A stretch of DNA of 64,000 nucleotides, from the NCBI RefSeq assembly GCF_027627575.1, contig NZ_CP114065.1, positions 5,394,001-5,458,000 on the forward strand, in the 5' to 3' direction. Shown here in pieces: positions 49,765 through 58,143 of this stretch. A program made the position numbers and the translations under genes. The stretch comes from Kribbella sp. CA-293567. GTDB taxonomy: Bacteria; Actinomycetota; Actinomycetes; Propionibacteriales; Kribbellaceae. The notes under the pieces are model-generated. The model was not told the origin of the DNA, did not search any database, and saw only the letters and a list, made by a program, of their open reading frames with translations. The number at the start of each line of letters is the position of its first letter. Positions within the stretch are counted from its first letter, which is position 1.

Positions 49765-50886
49765 CTAGAGCAGCACCAGGTCGTCGCGGTGCACGACCTC
49801 ACGCTCGTACGTCGGACCCAGCTCGCGGGCCAGGTCCCGGGTCGAGCGGCCCAGCAGTTCGGGCAACTCGGCCGCGTCGTAGTTCACCAGACCACGGGCG
49901 ATCACCACGCCGGCGGACGAGATGAGGTCGACCGGGTCGCCCGCGGAGAAGTTGCCTTCAACGGCGCTGATCCCGGCCGGGAGCAAGGACGAGCGCCGCT
50001 CGGTGATCGCGCGGACGGCACCTTCGTCGAGCACCAGGCGGCCTTGGCCGGAGGTCGCGTGGGCAAGCCAGAGCAGGCGGGTCTTGCGACGCCGGCCGGT
50101 CGGGTGGAACAAAGTGCCGACCGGATCGCCACGCAGCGCTTCGCCGACTCGCGCCGCGGAGGTGAGAACGACCGGAATCCCTGCCTCGGTAGCGATCGCG
50201 GCGGCTTCGACCTTGGTCTGCATACCGCCCGTGCCGACGCCGGAGCTGCCCGTCCTGCCGATCTGGAGCGGCAGGAGATCGGCGGGGCCACGGACGTCGG
50301 TGAGCATCGTCGTACCGGGTTTGCGGGGGTCACCGTCGTACAGGCCGTCCACGTCGGAGAGCAGCACGAGCAGGTCGGTGTGCACGAGGTGGCTGGTCAG
50401 CGCGGCCAGCCGGTCGTTGTCGCCGAAGCGGATCTCGGTCGTCGCGACGGTGTCGTTCTCGTTGACGATCGGGACGACACCCAACTCCAGCAGTCTGGCG
50501 AAGGTCCGGTAGGCGTTGCGGTAGTGGCTGCGCCTGGTGACGTCGTCGACGGTCAGCAGCACCTGGCCGACCCGCAGGCCGTGCGCGGCGAAGGCGTCGC
50601 TGTACCGGGCCATCAGCAGGCCCTGCCCGACCGACGCGGCCGCTTGCTGGGTGGCGAGGTCGCGCGGCCGCGACCGCAGTCCCATCGGCGTCAGGCCGGC
50701 CGCGATCGCGCCGGAAGAGACCAGCACCACCTCGGTTCCCTCGCCACGTCGCGCCGCGATCGCGTCGACCAGCAGGCGCAGGCGTTCGAGATCGATCCGG
50801 CCGCGCTGGGTGAGCGAGGACGAACCGACCTTCACCACGATCCGCCCGGCCTTGACGACCTCGGGACGCCGCTTGTTGTCCCCCAT
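49765..50886 (-). CDS. proB: Glutamate 5-kinase
   Basis: The 373-residue enzyme phosphorylates glutamate at the gamma position in the first step of proline synthesis. The amino acid kinase domain starts RIVVKVGSSSLT, with VSSGAIAAGL and IVNENDTVATTEIRFGDNDRLAALT. A C-terminal PUA domain (residues about 285-365) follows, as in most bacterial ProB. It is downstream of obgE by 63 bases on the same strand, the usual actinobacterial obgE-proB order. Confidence 0.97.
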   Translation of the reverse strand: MGDNKRRPEVVKAGRIVVKVGSSSLTQRGRIDLERLRLLVDAIAARRGEGTEVVLVSSGAIAAGLTPMGLRSRPRDLATQQAAASVGQGLLMARYSDAFAAHGLRVGQVLLTVDDVTRRSHYRNAYRTFARLLELGVVPIVNENDTVATTEIRFGDNDRLAALTSHLVHTDLLVLLSDVDGLYDGDPRKPGTTMLTDVRGPADLLPLQIGRTGSSGVGTGGMQTKVEAAAIATEAGIPVVLTSAARVGEALRGDPVGTLFHPTGRRRKTRLLWLAHATSGQGRLVLDEGAVRAITERRSSLLPAGISAVEGNFSAGDPVDLISSAGVVIARGLVNYDAAELPELLGRSTRDLARELGPTYEREVVHRDDLVLL

Positions 50887-50949
50887 CAGTGAATCCTGAC
50901 TCTTGGGAGCTACCGCATCAGCGGGGCCGGCGTCGTCGACGGCCCCGGG

Positions 50950-52593
50950 TCATGCGTCCTGGTTGTTGCTCTCGGCATCGATGTCGATGTCGATCCCGGC
51001 CCGGTAGATCCGCTCGGCTTCGAGCTCGTCCGCGGCGGCCTGCTCGCGTGCCTGTTTGCGCGCCAGCCTCTCGGCGGCCTTCTGAGCCGCCTTCGCCTCC
51101 GCCGGGGTCAGGTCCACCTCGTCCTCGACCCAGCCCTTGCCGTACTCCGAGAGGTCGGCCGGGCGCTCGATCTCGCCCAGCCGCAGTGCGTGGTACTGCT
51201 CGTCCTTGTCCTTGCGGCGCTGGGCCGTCGGACGATCCTCGTCCAGCCGCTGGTCCTCGCCACGGCGCGACAGCAGCTCCGCGCCGGCCTGGACCTCGGG
51301 GGCGAAGTCGAAGACGACCGCGTTCGGGCCGTCACCGATGGTCACCGAGTCACCGGCCACCGCGCCCAGCTCGAGCAACTGGCGCTCGACGCCGAGCCGG
51401 TTCAGCCGGTCGGCCAGGTAACCGGTCGCCTCGGCGTTGGTGAAGTCGGTCTGCCGGACCCAGCGCTCGGGCTTGTCGCCCTGCACCAGCCAGCCGCCGT
51501 CCGGGAGCTTCTTGAGCTTGAACTCCTGGCCACCGGTCGCGCGCGGCCGCAGGATGATCCGGGTGGTCTCCGGCTTCTCCTCCTCGGCCCGGCGCTTGGC
51601 GACGATCTCGGCCATCGCGAACTTCAGCCCGTCCAGGCCCTCGTGGCTCGCGGTCGAGATCGAGAACACCTTCAGGCCGCGTGCCTCGAGGTCGGCCGTG
51701 ACCATCGCGGCGATCTCCTTGGCGTCCGGTACGTCGACCTTGTTCAGCGCGATCAGCCGCGGCCGGTCCTCCAGGCCACCGTGGGCCTTCAGCTCCGCCT
51801 CGATCGTGTCGAGGTCGCTGAGCGGGTCCCGGCCGGGCTCGTAGGTCGCGCAGTCGATCACGTGCACCAGGGCGGCACAGCGCTCGACGTGCCGCAGGAA
51901 GTCGTGGCCGAGGCCGCGGCCTTCGCTGGCACCCTCGATCAGGCCCGGTACGTCGGCGACGGTGAAGATGTTGTCACCGGCCACGACGACGCCCAGGTTC
52001 GGGATCAGGGTGGTGAAGGGGTAGTCGGCGATCTTGGGCCGGGCCCGGCTGATCGACGCGATCAGCGAGGACTTGCCCGCGCTGGGGAAGCCGACCAGGC
52101 CGATGTCGGCGACGACCTTGAGCTCGAGCACGATCGTGCGCTCTTCGCCGTCCTCGCCGAGCAGGGCGAAGCCGGGCGCTTTCCGGCTGGAGCTGGCCAG
52201 GGCCGCGTTGCCGAGGCCGCCCTTGCCGCCGGCGGCTGCGACGTACTCGGAGCCGGCGCCGACCAGGTCGGCCAGCACCTCGCCCTCCGGAGTACTGACG
52301 ACCGTGCCGTCCGGGACCGGCAGGATGATGTCGCCACCCCTGCTGCCGGCCTGGTGGTCGCCCTTGCCCTGCATACCGCTGGTGGCGGACCGGTGCGAGG
52401 AGCGGTGGTAGTCGACCAACGTGGTCTGGTCGAGGTCGACGCGCAGGATGATGCTGCCGCCGTCACCGCCGTTGCCACCGTCAGGGCCACCGAGCGGCTT
52501 GAACTTCTCGCTGTGCACCGAGGCGCAGCCGTTTCCGCCGTTGCCGCCGGCGACGTGCACCGTGACCCGGTCGACAAAGCTGGGGATCGCCAT
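50950..52593 (-). CDS. obgE: GTPase Obg/CgtA
   Basis: The 547-residue ribosome-assembly and stress GTPase has an Obg fold (residues 1-160) with Gly-rich repeats. Its G domain has G1 GFPSAGKSS, switch DVPGLIEGASEGRGLG and NKVD. A C-terminal OCT domain (about 340-420) is followed by a long charged extension of about 120 residues (EAKAAQKAAERLARKQ and an Asp-rich end) beyond the core. It follows rpmA with a strong hairpin in the spacer. Confidence 0.97.
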   Translation of the reverse strand: MAIPSFVDRVTVHVAGGNGGNGCASVHSEKFKPLGGPDGGNGGDGGSIILRVDLDQTTLVDYHRSSHRSATSGMQGKGDHQAGSRGGDIILPVPDGTVVSTPEGEVLADLVGAGSEYVAAAGGKGGLGNAALASSSRKAPGFALLGEDGEERTIVLELKVVADIGLVGFPSAGKSSLIASISRARPKIADYPFTTLIPNLGVVVAGDNIFTVADVPGLIEGASEGRGLGHDFLRHVERCAALVHVIDCATYEPGRDPLSDLDTIEAELKAHGGLEDRPRLIALNKVDVPDAKEIAAMVTADLEARGLKVFSISTASHEGLDGLKFAMAEIVAKRRAEEEKPETTRIILRPRATGGQEFKLKKLPDGGWLVQGDKPERWVRQTDFTNAEATGYLADRLNRLGVERQLLELGAVAGDSVTIGDGPNAVVFDFAPEVQAGAELLSRRGEDQRLDEDRPTAQRRKDKDEQYHALRLGEIERPADLSEYGKGWVEDEVDLTPAEAKAAQKAAERLARKQAREQAAADELEAERIYRAGIDIDIDAESNNQDA

Positions 52594-52635
52594 CGGTTTC
52601 TACTTCCTGCTGGGAGAACTGACTCTGTACATAGC

Positions 52636-52674
52636 CGAAGGGCGGGCCGCGCTATTCCGCGGACCCGCCCTTCG
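52636..52674. terminator. Extended hairpin between rpmA and obgE
   Basis: CGAAGGGCGGG (52636-52646) pairs with CCCGCCCTTCG (52664-52674), and inside the loop CCGCG pairs with CGCGG to prolong the stem. It lies in the spacer between rpmA and obgE and has no T run. It probably protects or partly ends the ribosomal protein mRNA and lowers obgE expression relative to rplU-rpmA. Confidence 0.7.
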
Positions 52675-52707
52675 ATAAGGCTTTGTGACTCGAACCGGGT
52701 GGCGGTG

Positions 52708-52968
52708 TTACTCCGCCGGGGCCGGGACGATGTTGACGACGCGACGGCCACGACGGACGCCGAACTCGACCTTGCCCTCGGCGAGCGCGAAGAGCGTGTC
52801 GTCGCCACCACGGCCGACCAGGCTGCCCGGGTGGAAGTGGGTGCCACGCTGGCGAACGATGATCTCGCCGGCGTTGACCAGCTGGCCACCGAAGCGCTTC
52901 ACGCCGAGCCGCTGCGCGTTGGAGTCACGACCGTTTCGGGTCGACGCTGCTCCCTTTTTGTGTGCCAT
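52708..52968 (-). CDS. rpmA: Large ribosomal subunit protein bL27
   Basis: The 86-residue protein starts MAHKKGAASTRNGRDSNAQR and has the VGRGGDDTLFALAEGKVEF block, a full-length match to bL27. No N-terminal cleavage extension is present. It lies 12 bases from rplU, in the conserved rplU-rpmA-obgE order. Confidence 0.99.
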   Translation of the reverse strand: MAHKKGAASTRNGRDSNAQRLGVKRFGGQLVNAGEIIVRQRGTHFHPGSLVGRGGDDTLFALAEGKVEFGVRRGRRVVNIVPAPAE

Positions 52969-52980
52969 GTCTGTATCAGC

Positions 52981-53298
52981 TCACTTCTTCTTGGCGTCGA
53001 TCGCGGTGACCTTGACCTGGGTGTAGTGCTGGCGGTGCCCCTGGCGCTTGCGGTAACCGGTCTTGTTCTTGTACTTCAGGATGTGGATCTTCGGGCCCTT
53101 GGTGCGGCCGAGAACCTCAGCTGACACGGCCACCTTGGCCAGTGCGGCGGCATCGGCCGTCACGGTGTCGCCATCGACGACGAGGACTGCGGACAGCGAC
53201 ACCGTGTCGCCGACCTGATCAGTCAGGCTGTCGATCTCGATGACATCGCCGACGGCGACCTTCTGCTGGGTGCCGCCACTGCGCACGATCGCGTACAC
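52981..53298 (-). CDS. rplU: Large ribosomal subunit protein bL21
   Basis: With GTG at 53298 (VYAIVRSGGTQQKVAVGDV, the usual opening) it has 105 residues. The signature ends with KIHILKYKNKTGYRKRQGHRQHYTQVKVTAI, typical of bL21. A longer start at 53310 adds four residues not seen in relatives. It is the first gene of the rplU-rpmA-obgE group. Confidence 0.97.
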   Translation of the reverse strand: MYAIVRSGGTQQKVAVGDVIEIDSLTDQVGDTVSLSAVLVVDGDTVTADAAALAKVAVSAEVLGRTKGPKIHILKYKNKTGYRKRQGHRQHYTQVKVTAIDAKKK

Positions 53299-53401
53299 CG
53301 TGGATCTCACTCTCTATTGTTCGGAAGTCTTAACAAGGTGGGGCCTGCACAGGCCACCACTTTCCTGCGGCCCACGCTCGTGCCACAAAAAAGGAGGCAC
53401 G

Positions 53402-53442
53402 CGTGACGCGCGCCGAAAAGCAAGAATACGGCGCGCGTCACG
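53402..53442 (-). terminator. Strong terminator after the RNase E/G gene
   Basis: A 14-bp perfect stem (arms 53402-53415 and 53429-53442, core GTGACGCGCGCCG/CGGCGCGCGTCAC) has an A-rich loop. On the minus strand it is followed by CCTTTTTTG, and the T tract itself is flanked by a second CGTGCC/GGCACG pair. It ends the rne transcript before rplU. Confidence 0.85.
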
Positions 53443-53448
53443 AGTGGG

Positions 53449-56400
53449 TCAAACTGGGGTGGAAGCCAGCGCCGCGGCGGTCGCCCCGGCATCGGATCCG
53501 TTGGTTCCTGAATCACCGTCGTTGCTGTCGGCGTTCTTGCCCCGGCCACGGCTGCTGCGCCGCCTGCGGGGACTGCCATTGCGCCCAGAACCGCTCTGCT
53601 GGGCCTGCTCACCGTCGTCGGCACCCGACTCACCCTGAGCCTGCTCGTTGTCGCTCTGCGGCTCACTGTGGGCCTGCTCGGCGTCAGACTGCTCGGCCTG
53701 GCCCCGGTTGGACCGACGCCCGCGCGAACGCCGACGGCTGCTGCCTTCCGACTTGTCGCCGTCGCCTTCGGTGCCGTCACCCTGAGCTGCCTCGGAGTGC
53801 GCCACGTCGCCGGTGCTGGAATCGCCAGTGCTGGAACCGCCCGAGTGGGCGGAGCCAGTGCTGGAACCGCCCGAGTGGGCGGAGCCAGTGCTGGAACCGC
53901 CCGCGTGGGCCGTGCCGCCGGCGCTGGAACCACCGGTGTGGGCGGAGTCGCCGGTGTGGGCAGCTCCGGCGTGGGCGGCATCGCCGGTGTGGGCAGCTTC
54001 GGCGTGGGCGGCGTCGCCGCTGCGGCCGGCGCCGTTCGCGGCATCAGCCTCTGCGTGCGTGGCCTGCGACACCTCCGCAGTTGCGTCGGCGTACGAAGTA
54101 GCCGGAGCATCCGCGTGCGCAGCAGCCGCGGAAGCAGCAGCGATCTGGGCCAGCCGCTGGGCGGCGTCACCGTTGGTGGCCGGCTCTGCCTGCTCGTCGC
54201 CGTCACGGCGGCCCTTGCCACGGTTGCGGCTGCGGGACGTCTTCTTGGCGGTGTCGCCCTCGGGCTTGTGGTCGTGCGAGTGCTGCTGCGGCTGCTGGCC
54301 ACGACCGCGGCCGTCGTCCTGCCGGCGGCGGGACTCCTTCGGCTCGTCGTGCAGGATCAGCCCGCGCCCACCACAGTGGTCGCAGTTCTCGCTGAACGCC
54401 TCCAGCAGACCGGTACCGATCCGCTTACGGGTCATCTGGACCAGTCCGAGCGAGGTCACCTCGGCGACCTGGTGCTTGGTCCGGTCGCGGCCCAGGCACT
54501 CCACCAGCCGGCGCAGGACCAGGTCGCGGTTGAGCTCCAGCACCATGTCGATGAAGTCGATCACGATGATGCCGCCGATGTCGCGCAGCCGGAGCTGGCG
54601 GACGATCTCCTCGGCCGCTTCCAGGTTGTTCTTGGTGACCGTCTCCTCGAGGTTGCCCCCGGAGCCGGTGAACTTGCCGGTGTTGACGTCGACGACCGTC
54701 ATCGCCTCGGTCCGGTCGATCACCAGCGAACCGCCCGATGGCAGCCAGACCTTGCGGTCCAGCGCCTTCTTGATCTGCTCGTCGATCCGGTAGTTCGAGA
54801 ACACGTCACCGGACCGGTTGTCGTCCCACTGCTCGACCCGGTCGGCCAGGTGCGGGGCGACGTACGAGACGTACTCCTTGACCTGGTCGTAGGCGTCGTC
54901 GCCGGAGATGACGAGCTTGGAGAAGTCCTCGGTGAACAGGTCGCGGACGACCCGGATCAGCAGATCGGGCTCGCCGTGCAGCAGCGCGGGCGCCTGGCCG
55001 GACTTCGACTTGTGGTCGATCTCGGTCCAGTACGACTGCAGCCGGCTGACGTCCGAGGTCAGCTCCTCCTCGGTCGCGCCCTCGGCCGCGGTGCGCACGA
55101 TCACGCCGGCCTCGTCGGGGACGATGTCCTTCAGGATGCCCTTCAGGCGGTTCCGCTCGGTGTCGGGCAGCTTGCGGCTGATCCCACCATTGCCGCCGCG
55201 CGGGACGTACACGACGTACCGGCCGGGCAGGCTGATCTGGTTGGTCAGCCGGGCGCCCTTGTGGCCGATCGGGTCCTTGGTCACCTGGACCAGGACCGCC
55301 TGACCCGACTTCAGCACCGACTCGATCTTGCGCGGGCCGTTGGCGCCACCCAGGGTCGCCCAGTCCACCTCACCGGCGTACAGGACCGCGTTGCGGCCCT
55401 TGCCGATGTCGATGAACGCGGCCTCCATGCTGGGCAGCACGTTCTGGACGCGGCCGAGGTAGACGTTGCCGATCAGCGAGCTCTGCTCCGCCTGGGCGAC
55501 GTAGTGCTCGACCAGCACGTTGTCCTCGGAGACGGCGATCTGGGTCAGGTCCTCACGGGCCCGGATCACCATCGTCCGCTCGACCGACTCGCGCCGGGCC
55601 AGGAACTCGGCCTCGCTCACGATCGGCGCGCGGCGGCGGCCGGCGGCGCGGCCCTCGCGGCGGCGCTGCTTCTTCGCCTCCAGCCGGGTCGAGCCCTCGA
55701 CCGCGGTGATCTCGTTGTTCACGGTCTTGCTGCGCGGCTCACGAACCCGGACGACGATCTCGTCCGGGTCGTCGGCCGCGGTGGCGGTCTCCTCGCCCTT
55801 GCGGCGGCGACGGCGACGGCGACGGCGCGAGGACGTGCCGGAGCCGTCGGCCTCGTCGTCGGACTCGGCGGACTGGTCGTTGTCGTCCTCGGCGTCGTCG
55901 GACTGCTCGTCGTCGGACTCGTCGCCTTCGTCGGCGCTGTCCTCGGAGTCGGCATCCCCGGCCTTGCGGCGGCGACGGCCACCGCGGCGACGGCGGCGAC
56001 GGCGGGTGCCCTCGCCGTCCTCGTCGGCCTCGGCCTCGGTGTCTTCGGTGTCGTCGGACTCGTCGTCGCCCTCGACCTCGGCGGCCGTGGCGCGGGCTGC
56101 CTCGAGCACCGGCTCGGCGCGGTCGGCGGCGACCTCCTCGGCGTCCTTGGTACGCCGGCTGCGGCGGCGACGGGTGGTGCCCGTGCTTGCCTGCTCGTCG
56201 GCGACCTCGGTGGTCTCCTGCGCCTCGACCTCGGCTACCTCGGTCTCCGCTGCCTCGGCCGCACGCTCGGCGGCGGTGGAGCGGCGACGGCTACGACGGG
56301 CGGCCGGTGCGGCCTCCGGAGCAGCTTCCGGCGTCGCCTCGACCGGGCTGGTCGCCCCGGCCTGCGCAGGCACCTCGGTGGGCGCCTGGAACAGTACGGC

Positions 56401-57084
56401 GGCAGCGGCGGGCGCGCGGCGGCGCGAACGGCGAGCCGGAGCCTCGGTGAGCGCGGCTTCGGCCGCGGCCAGCTCGGCGGCCGCTGCCTCGGCGGCGGCG
56501 AGCTCTTCCTCGGTCAGTTGCTCCTCGGGCAGCTCCGCCGCGGCGACAGGGCCGTCGGTGAGCGGGGTCTCCGGGGAGAGCAGGTCGGGCTGCGGGGCAG
56601 CGGCGGCCTTCTTGGTGGTGCGCTTACGGGTGGTGGTCTTCTTCGCGGCGCGCGCCGGAGCCGCCTGGGGCTCGTCGACGGTGGCGCCCTCGACCAGCGC
56701 GCCTGCTGCCGTGTCGGCGAGCGCCGACTCGGCGGGCGCGGCGTCGGCAGCGTCGTCCAGGAGGCTGTCCTGGGTGCTGCCTGCGCGGGAGGCGGCGGCC
56801 TTCTTGGCGGGACGTTTGGCGGCCGCCTTCTTGACCGTGCGCTTGGCCGCGGTCTTCTTGGCCGGTGCGGGCGCCGGGTCGGCAGCCTCGGCGTCGGACT
56901 GGGTGCTGACCGCGTCAGCCTCAGTGGCGACGGCCTCGGCCGGCTCGGCCGCGGCGGCCTTCTTGGTCGTGCGCTTGCGCGTGGTCGCCTTCTTGGCGGC
57001 CGGTTGTCTGGCAGCACGCTTGGCTGCGGGAGCGGTGGCGGCCGAGTCGGCTGCTTCGGTGGTGGTCGGCTCGTTGTCGAGCAT
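53449..57084 (-). CDS. rne: Ribonuclease E/G with long low-complexity arms
   Basis: The 1211-residue endoribonuclease degrades mRNA and matures rRNA/tRNA. The catalytic part occupies about residues 480-960: an S1 domain (GNVYLGRVQNVLPSMEAAFIDIGKGRNAVLYAGEVDW) near 535, the metal Asp residues in VIDFIDM near 845, and the Zn-link CDHCGGRG near 905. The N-terminal about 470 residues are Ala/Lys-rich then Glu/Asp-rich with RRRRRRGG blocks. The C-terminal about 250 residues are Gly/Ser/His/Ala-rich. These arms likely bind RNA and partners, as in mycobacterial RNase E, where they are also on both sides. Confidence 0.95.
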   Translation of the reverse strand: MLDNEPTTTEAADSAATAPAAKRAARQPAAKKATTRKRTTKKAAAAEPAEAVATEADAVSTQSDAEAADPAPAPAKKTAAKRTVKKAAAKRPAKKAAASRAGSTQDSLLDDAADAAPAESALADTAAGALVEGATVDEPQAAPARAAKKTTTRKRTTKKAAAAPQPDLLSPETPLTDGPVAAAELPEEQLTEEELAAAEAAAAELAAAEAALTEAPARRSRRRAPAAAAVLFQAPTEVPAQAGATSPVEATPEAAPEAAPAARRSRRRSTAAERAAEAAETEVAEVEAQETTEVADEQASTGTTRRRRSRRTKDAEEVAADRAEPVLEAARATAAEVEGDDESDDTEDTEAEADEDGEGTRRRRRRRGGRRRRKAGDADSEDSADEGDESDDEQSDDAEDDNDQSAESDDEADGSGTSSRRRRRRRRRKGEETATAADDPDEIVVRVREPRSKTVNNEITAVEGSTRLEAKKQRRREGRAAGRRRAPIVSEAEFLARRESVERTMVIRAREDLTQIAVSEDNVLVEHYVAQAEQSSLIGNVYLGRVQNVLPSMEAAFIDIGKGRNAVLYAGEVDWATLGGANGPRKIESVLKSGQAVLVQVTKDPIGHKGARLTNQISLPGRYVVYVPRGGNGGISRKLPDTERNRLKGILKDIVPDEAGVIVRTAAEGATEEELTSDVSRLQSYWTEIDHKSKSGQAPALLHGEPDLLIRVVRDLFTEDFSKLVISGDDAYDQVKEYVSYVAPHLADRVEQWDDNRSGDVFSNYRIDEQIKKALDRKVWLPSGGSLVIDRTEAMTVVDVNTGKFTGSGGNLEETVTKNNLEAAEEIVRQLRLRDIGGIIVIDFIDMVLELNRDLVLRRLVECLGRDRTKHQVAEVTSLGLVQMTRKRIGTGLLEAFSENCDHCGGRGLILHDEPKESRRRQDDGRGRGQQPQQHSHDHKPEGDTAKKTSRSRNRGKGRRDGDEQAEPATNGDAAQRLAQIAAASAAAAHADAPATSYADATAEVSQATHAEADAANGAGRSGDAAHAEAAHTGDAAHAGAAHTGDSAHTGGSSAGGTAHAGGSSTGSAHSGGSSTGSAHSGGSSTGDSSTGDVAHSEAAQGDGTEGDGDKSEGSSRRRSRGRRSNRGQAEQSDAEQAHSEPQSDNEQAQGESGADDGEQAQQSGSGRNGSPRRRRSSRGRGKNADSNDGDSGTNGSDAGATAAALASTPV
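53825..53914. repeat. 30-bp tandem repeat in the RNase E C-terminal arm
   Basis: Two identical 30-base units (53825-53854 and 53855-53884) and a third with a few changes (53885-53914) encode in-frame Ser/Thr/Gly/His-rich repeats of ten residues. The number of copies is likely to vary between strains. Confidence 0.85.
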
Positions 57085-57230
57085 GCGGTGCGGGTCTCCT
57101 CAGGCCCTCCGGCGCACCCGGCGACCCCTGTCACGGGTCCGGTGCCGCCAGAAAGCGGTCACGGTTCGCCACTCCCGGGGTGCAAATCCGGCGCGGCGGA
57201 AGCCTTCTGGATCCGCTCCTGGTCGCGCCG

Positions 57231-58058
57231 TCAGGGCACCACTGGAGCGGCGGCGTCGTCCTCCGCTACCTGCGTCTGCCGGTCGACCGCCTGGCCGGTC
57301 GCGGTCGCCTGGGTGGCGTCGCGGTCACGAGCGAGCGGATCGTCCACAGTGCCGGTGGCCGCGATAAGCGGGCCCTGGGCGAGCCTGGTCAGAAGAGCCG
57401 GGCCCGTCACCGGAAGCGTCGCTACCTCTAGCACGCCGGCGAGAACGTCGTCGGGTCTCACGGCCGGGGTTCCGAGCCGTAACACCACTTGCAGTATCGC
57501 ACACGTCTCAACCGTCGCCGAGTCACTACCGACGGTGAGTCGGAGGACGGCTTCCCGGCAGTCAAACGACCGAAGCCCCCGTTTGGTCATGCGTTCGACC
57601 AGAATTTCCTCCCGGGCGAGGAACGCGGCGACCGCCTGCCCGGCGTCCGCGGGATCGACCCCCGGCAACGCGATCAGCCACTCGCTGGCCTCCAGTTGGT
57701 CGGCGAGCGACCCCGGACCGGCGACGACCACCTCGAGCACGTCCAGCCCGGGCGGCAGCGCCTCGTCGAGGTCGGCCCGGACCTGCTCGGCGTCCCGCTC
57801 CTGTGTGAGCGAGATCTCCAGGTACTCCGCCTCGGAGGCGGCGCCGGTCGGTGCCGCACCGGCGTACGAGATCTTGGGGTGCGGGCTGAAGCCGTGCGAG
57901 AACGCGACCGGGAGGTTCGCCCGCCGGACGGCCCGCTCGAACGCGCGCTGGAAGTCGCGGTGCGAGGTGAACCGGAGCCGCCCGCGCTTGGCGAAGCGGA
58001 TTCGCAGCTTCTGGACCGCAGGGAGCTGCTGGGACGGCGGAGCCTGTACTGGTGCCAC
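57231..58058 (-). CDS. TIGR03936 family radical SAM-associated protein
   Basis: The 275-residue DUF2344 protein shows the pattern KLRIRFAKRGRLRFTSHRDFQRAFERAVRRANLPVAFSHGFSPHPKISYAGAAPTGAASEAEYLEISL in pieces (residues 17-80). This family normally sits next to a B12-binding radical SAM protein (TIGR03960) upstream and RNase E/G downstream. Here only the RNase gene is in place. It ends 146 bases before the rne start. Function: unknown, thought to be linked to tRNA or rRNA modification. Confidence 0.92.
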   Translation of the reverse strand: MAPVQAPPSQQLPAVQKLRIRFAKRGRLRFTSHRDFQRAFERAVRRANLPVAFSHGFSPHPKISYAGAAPTGAASEAEYLEISLTQERDAEQVRADLDEALPPGLDVLEVVVAGPGSLADQLEASEWLIALPGVDPADAGQAVAAFLAREEILVERMTKRGLRSFDCREAVLRLTVGSDSATVETCAILQVVLRLGTPAVRPDDVLAGVLEVATLPVTGPALLTRLAQGPLIAATGTVDDPLARDRDATQATATGQAVDRQTQVAEDDAAAPVVP

Positions 58059-58143
58059 GCGACCATTCTGGCAGCTTCACCGCCTACGACCCGCATCTAC
58101 CGCCCGGGGACGGTGGATGCGGACGCAGCGAGAGTCCGATCGG

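Noticed and set aside
48304..50892. 862-codon plus-strand open frame
   Set aside because: It is antisense to the serine hydrolase and proB, both certain genes on the minus strand.
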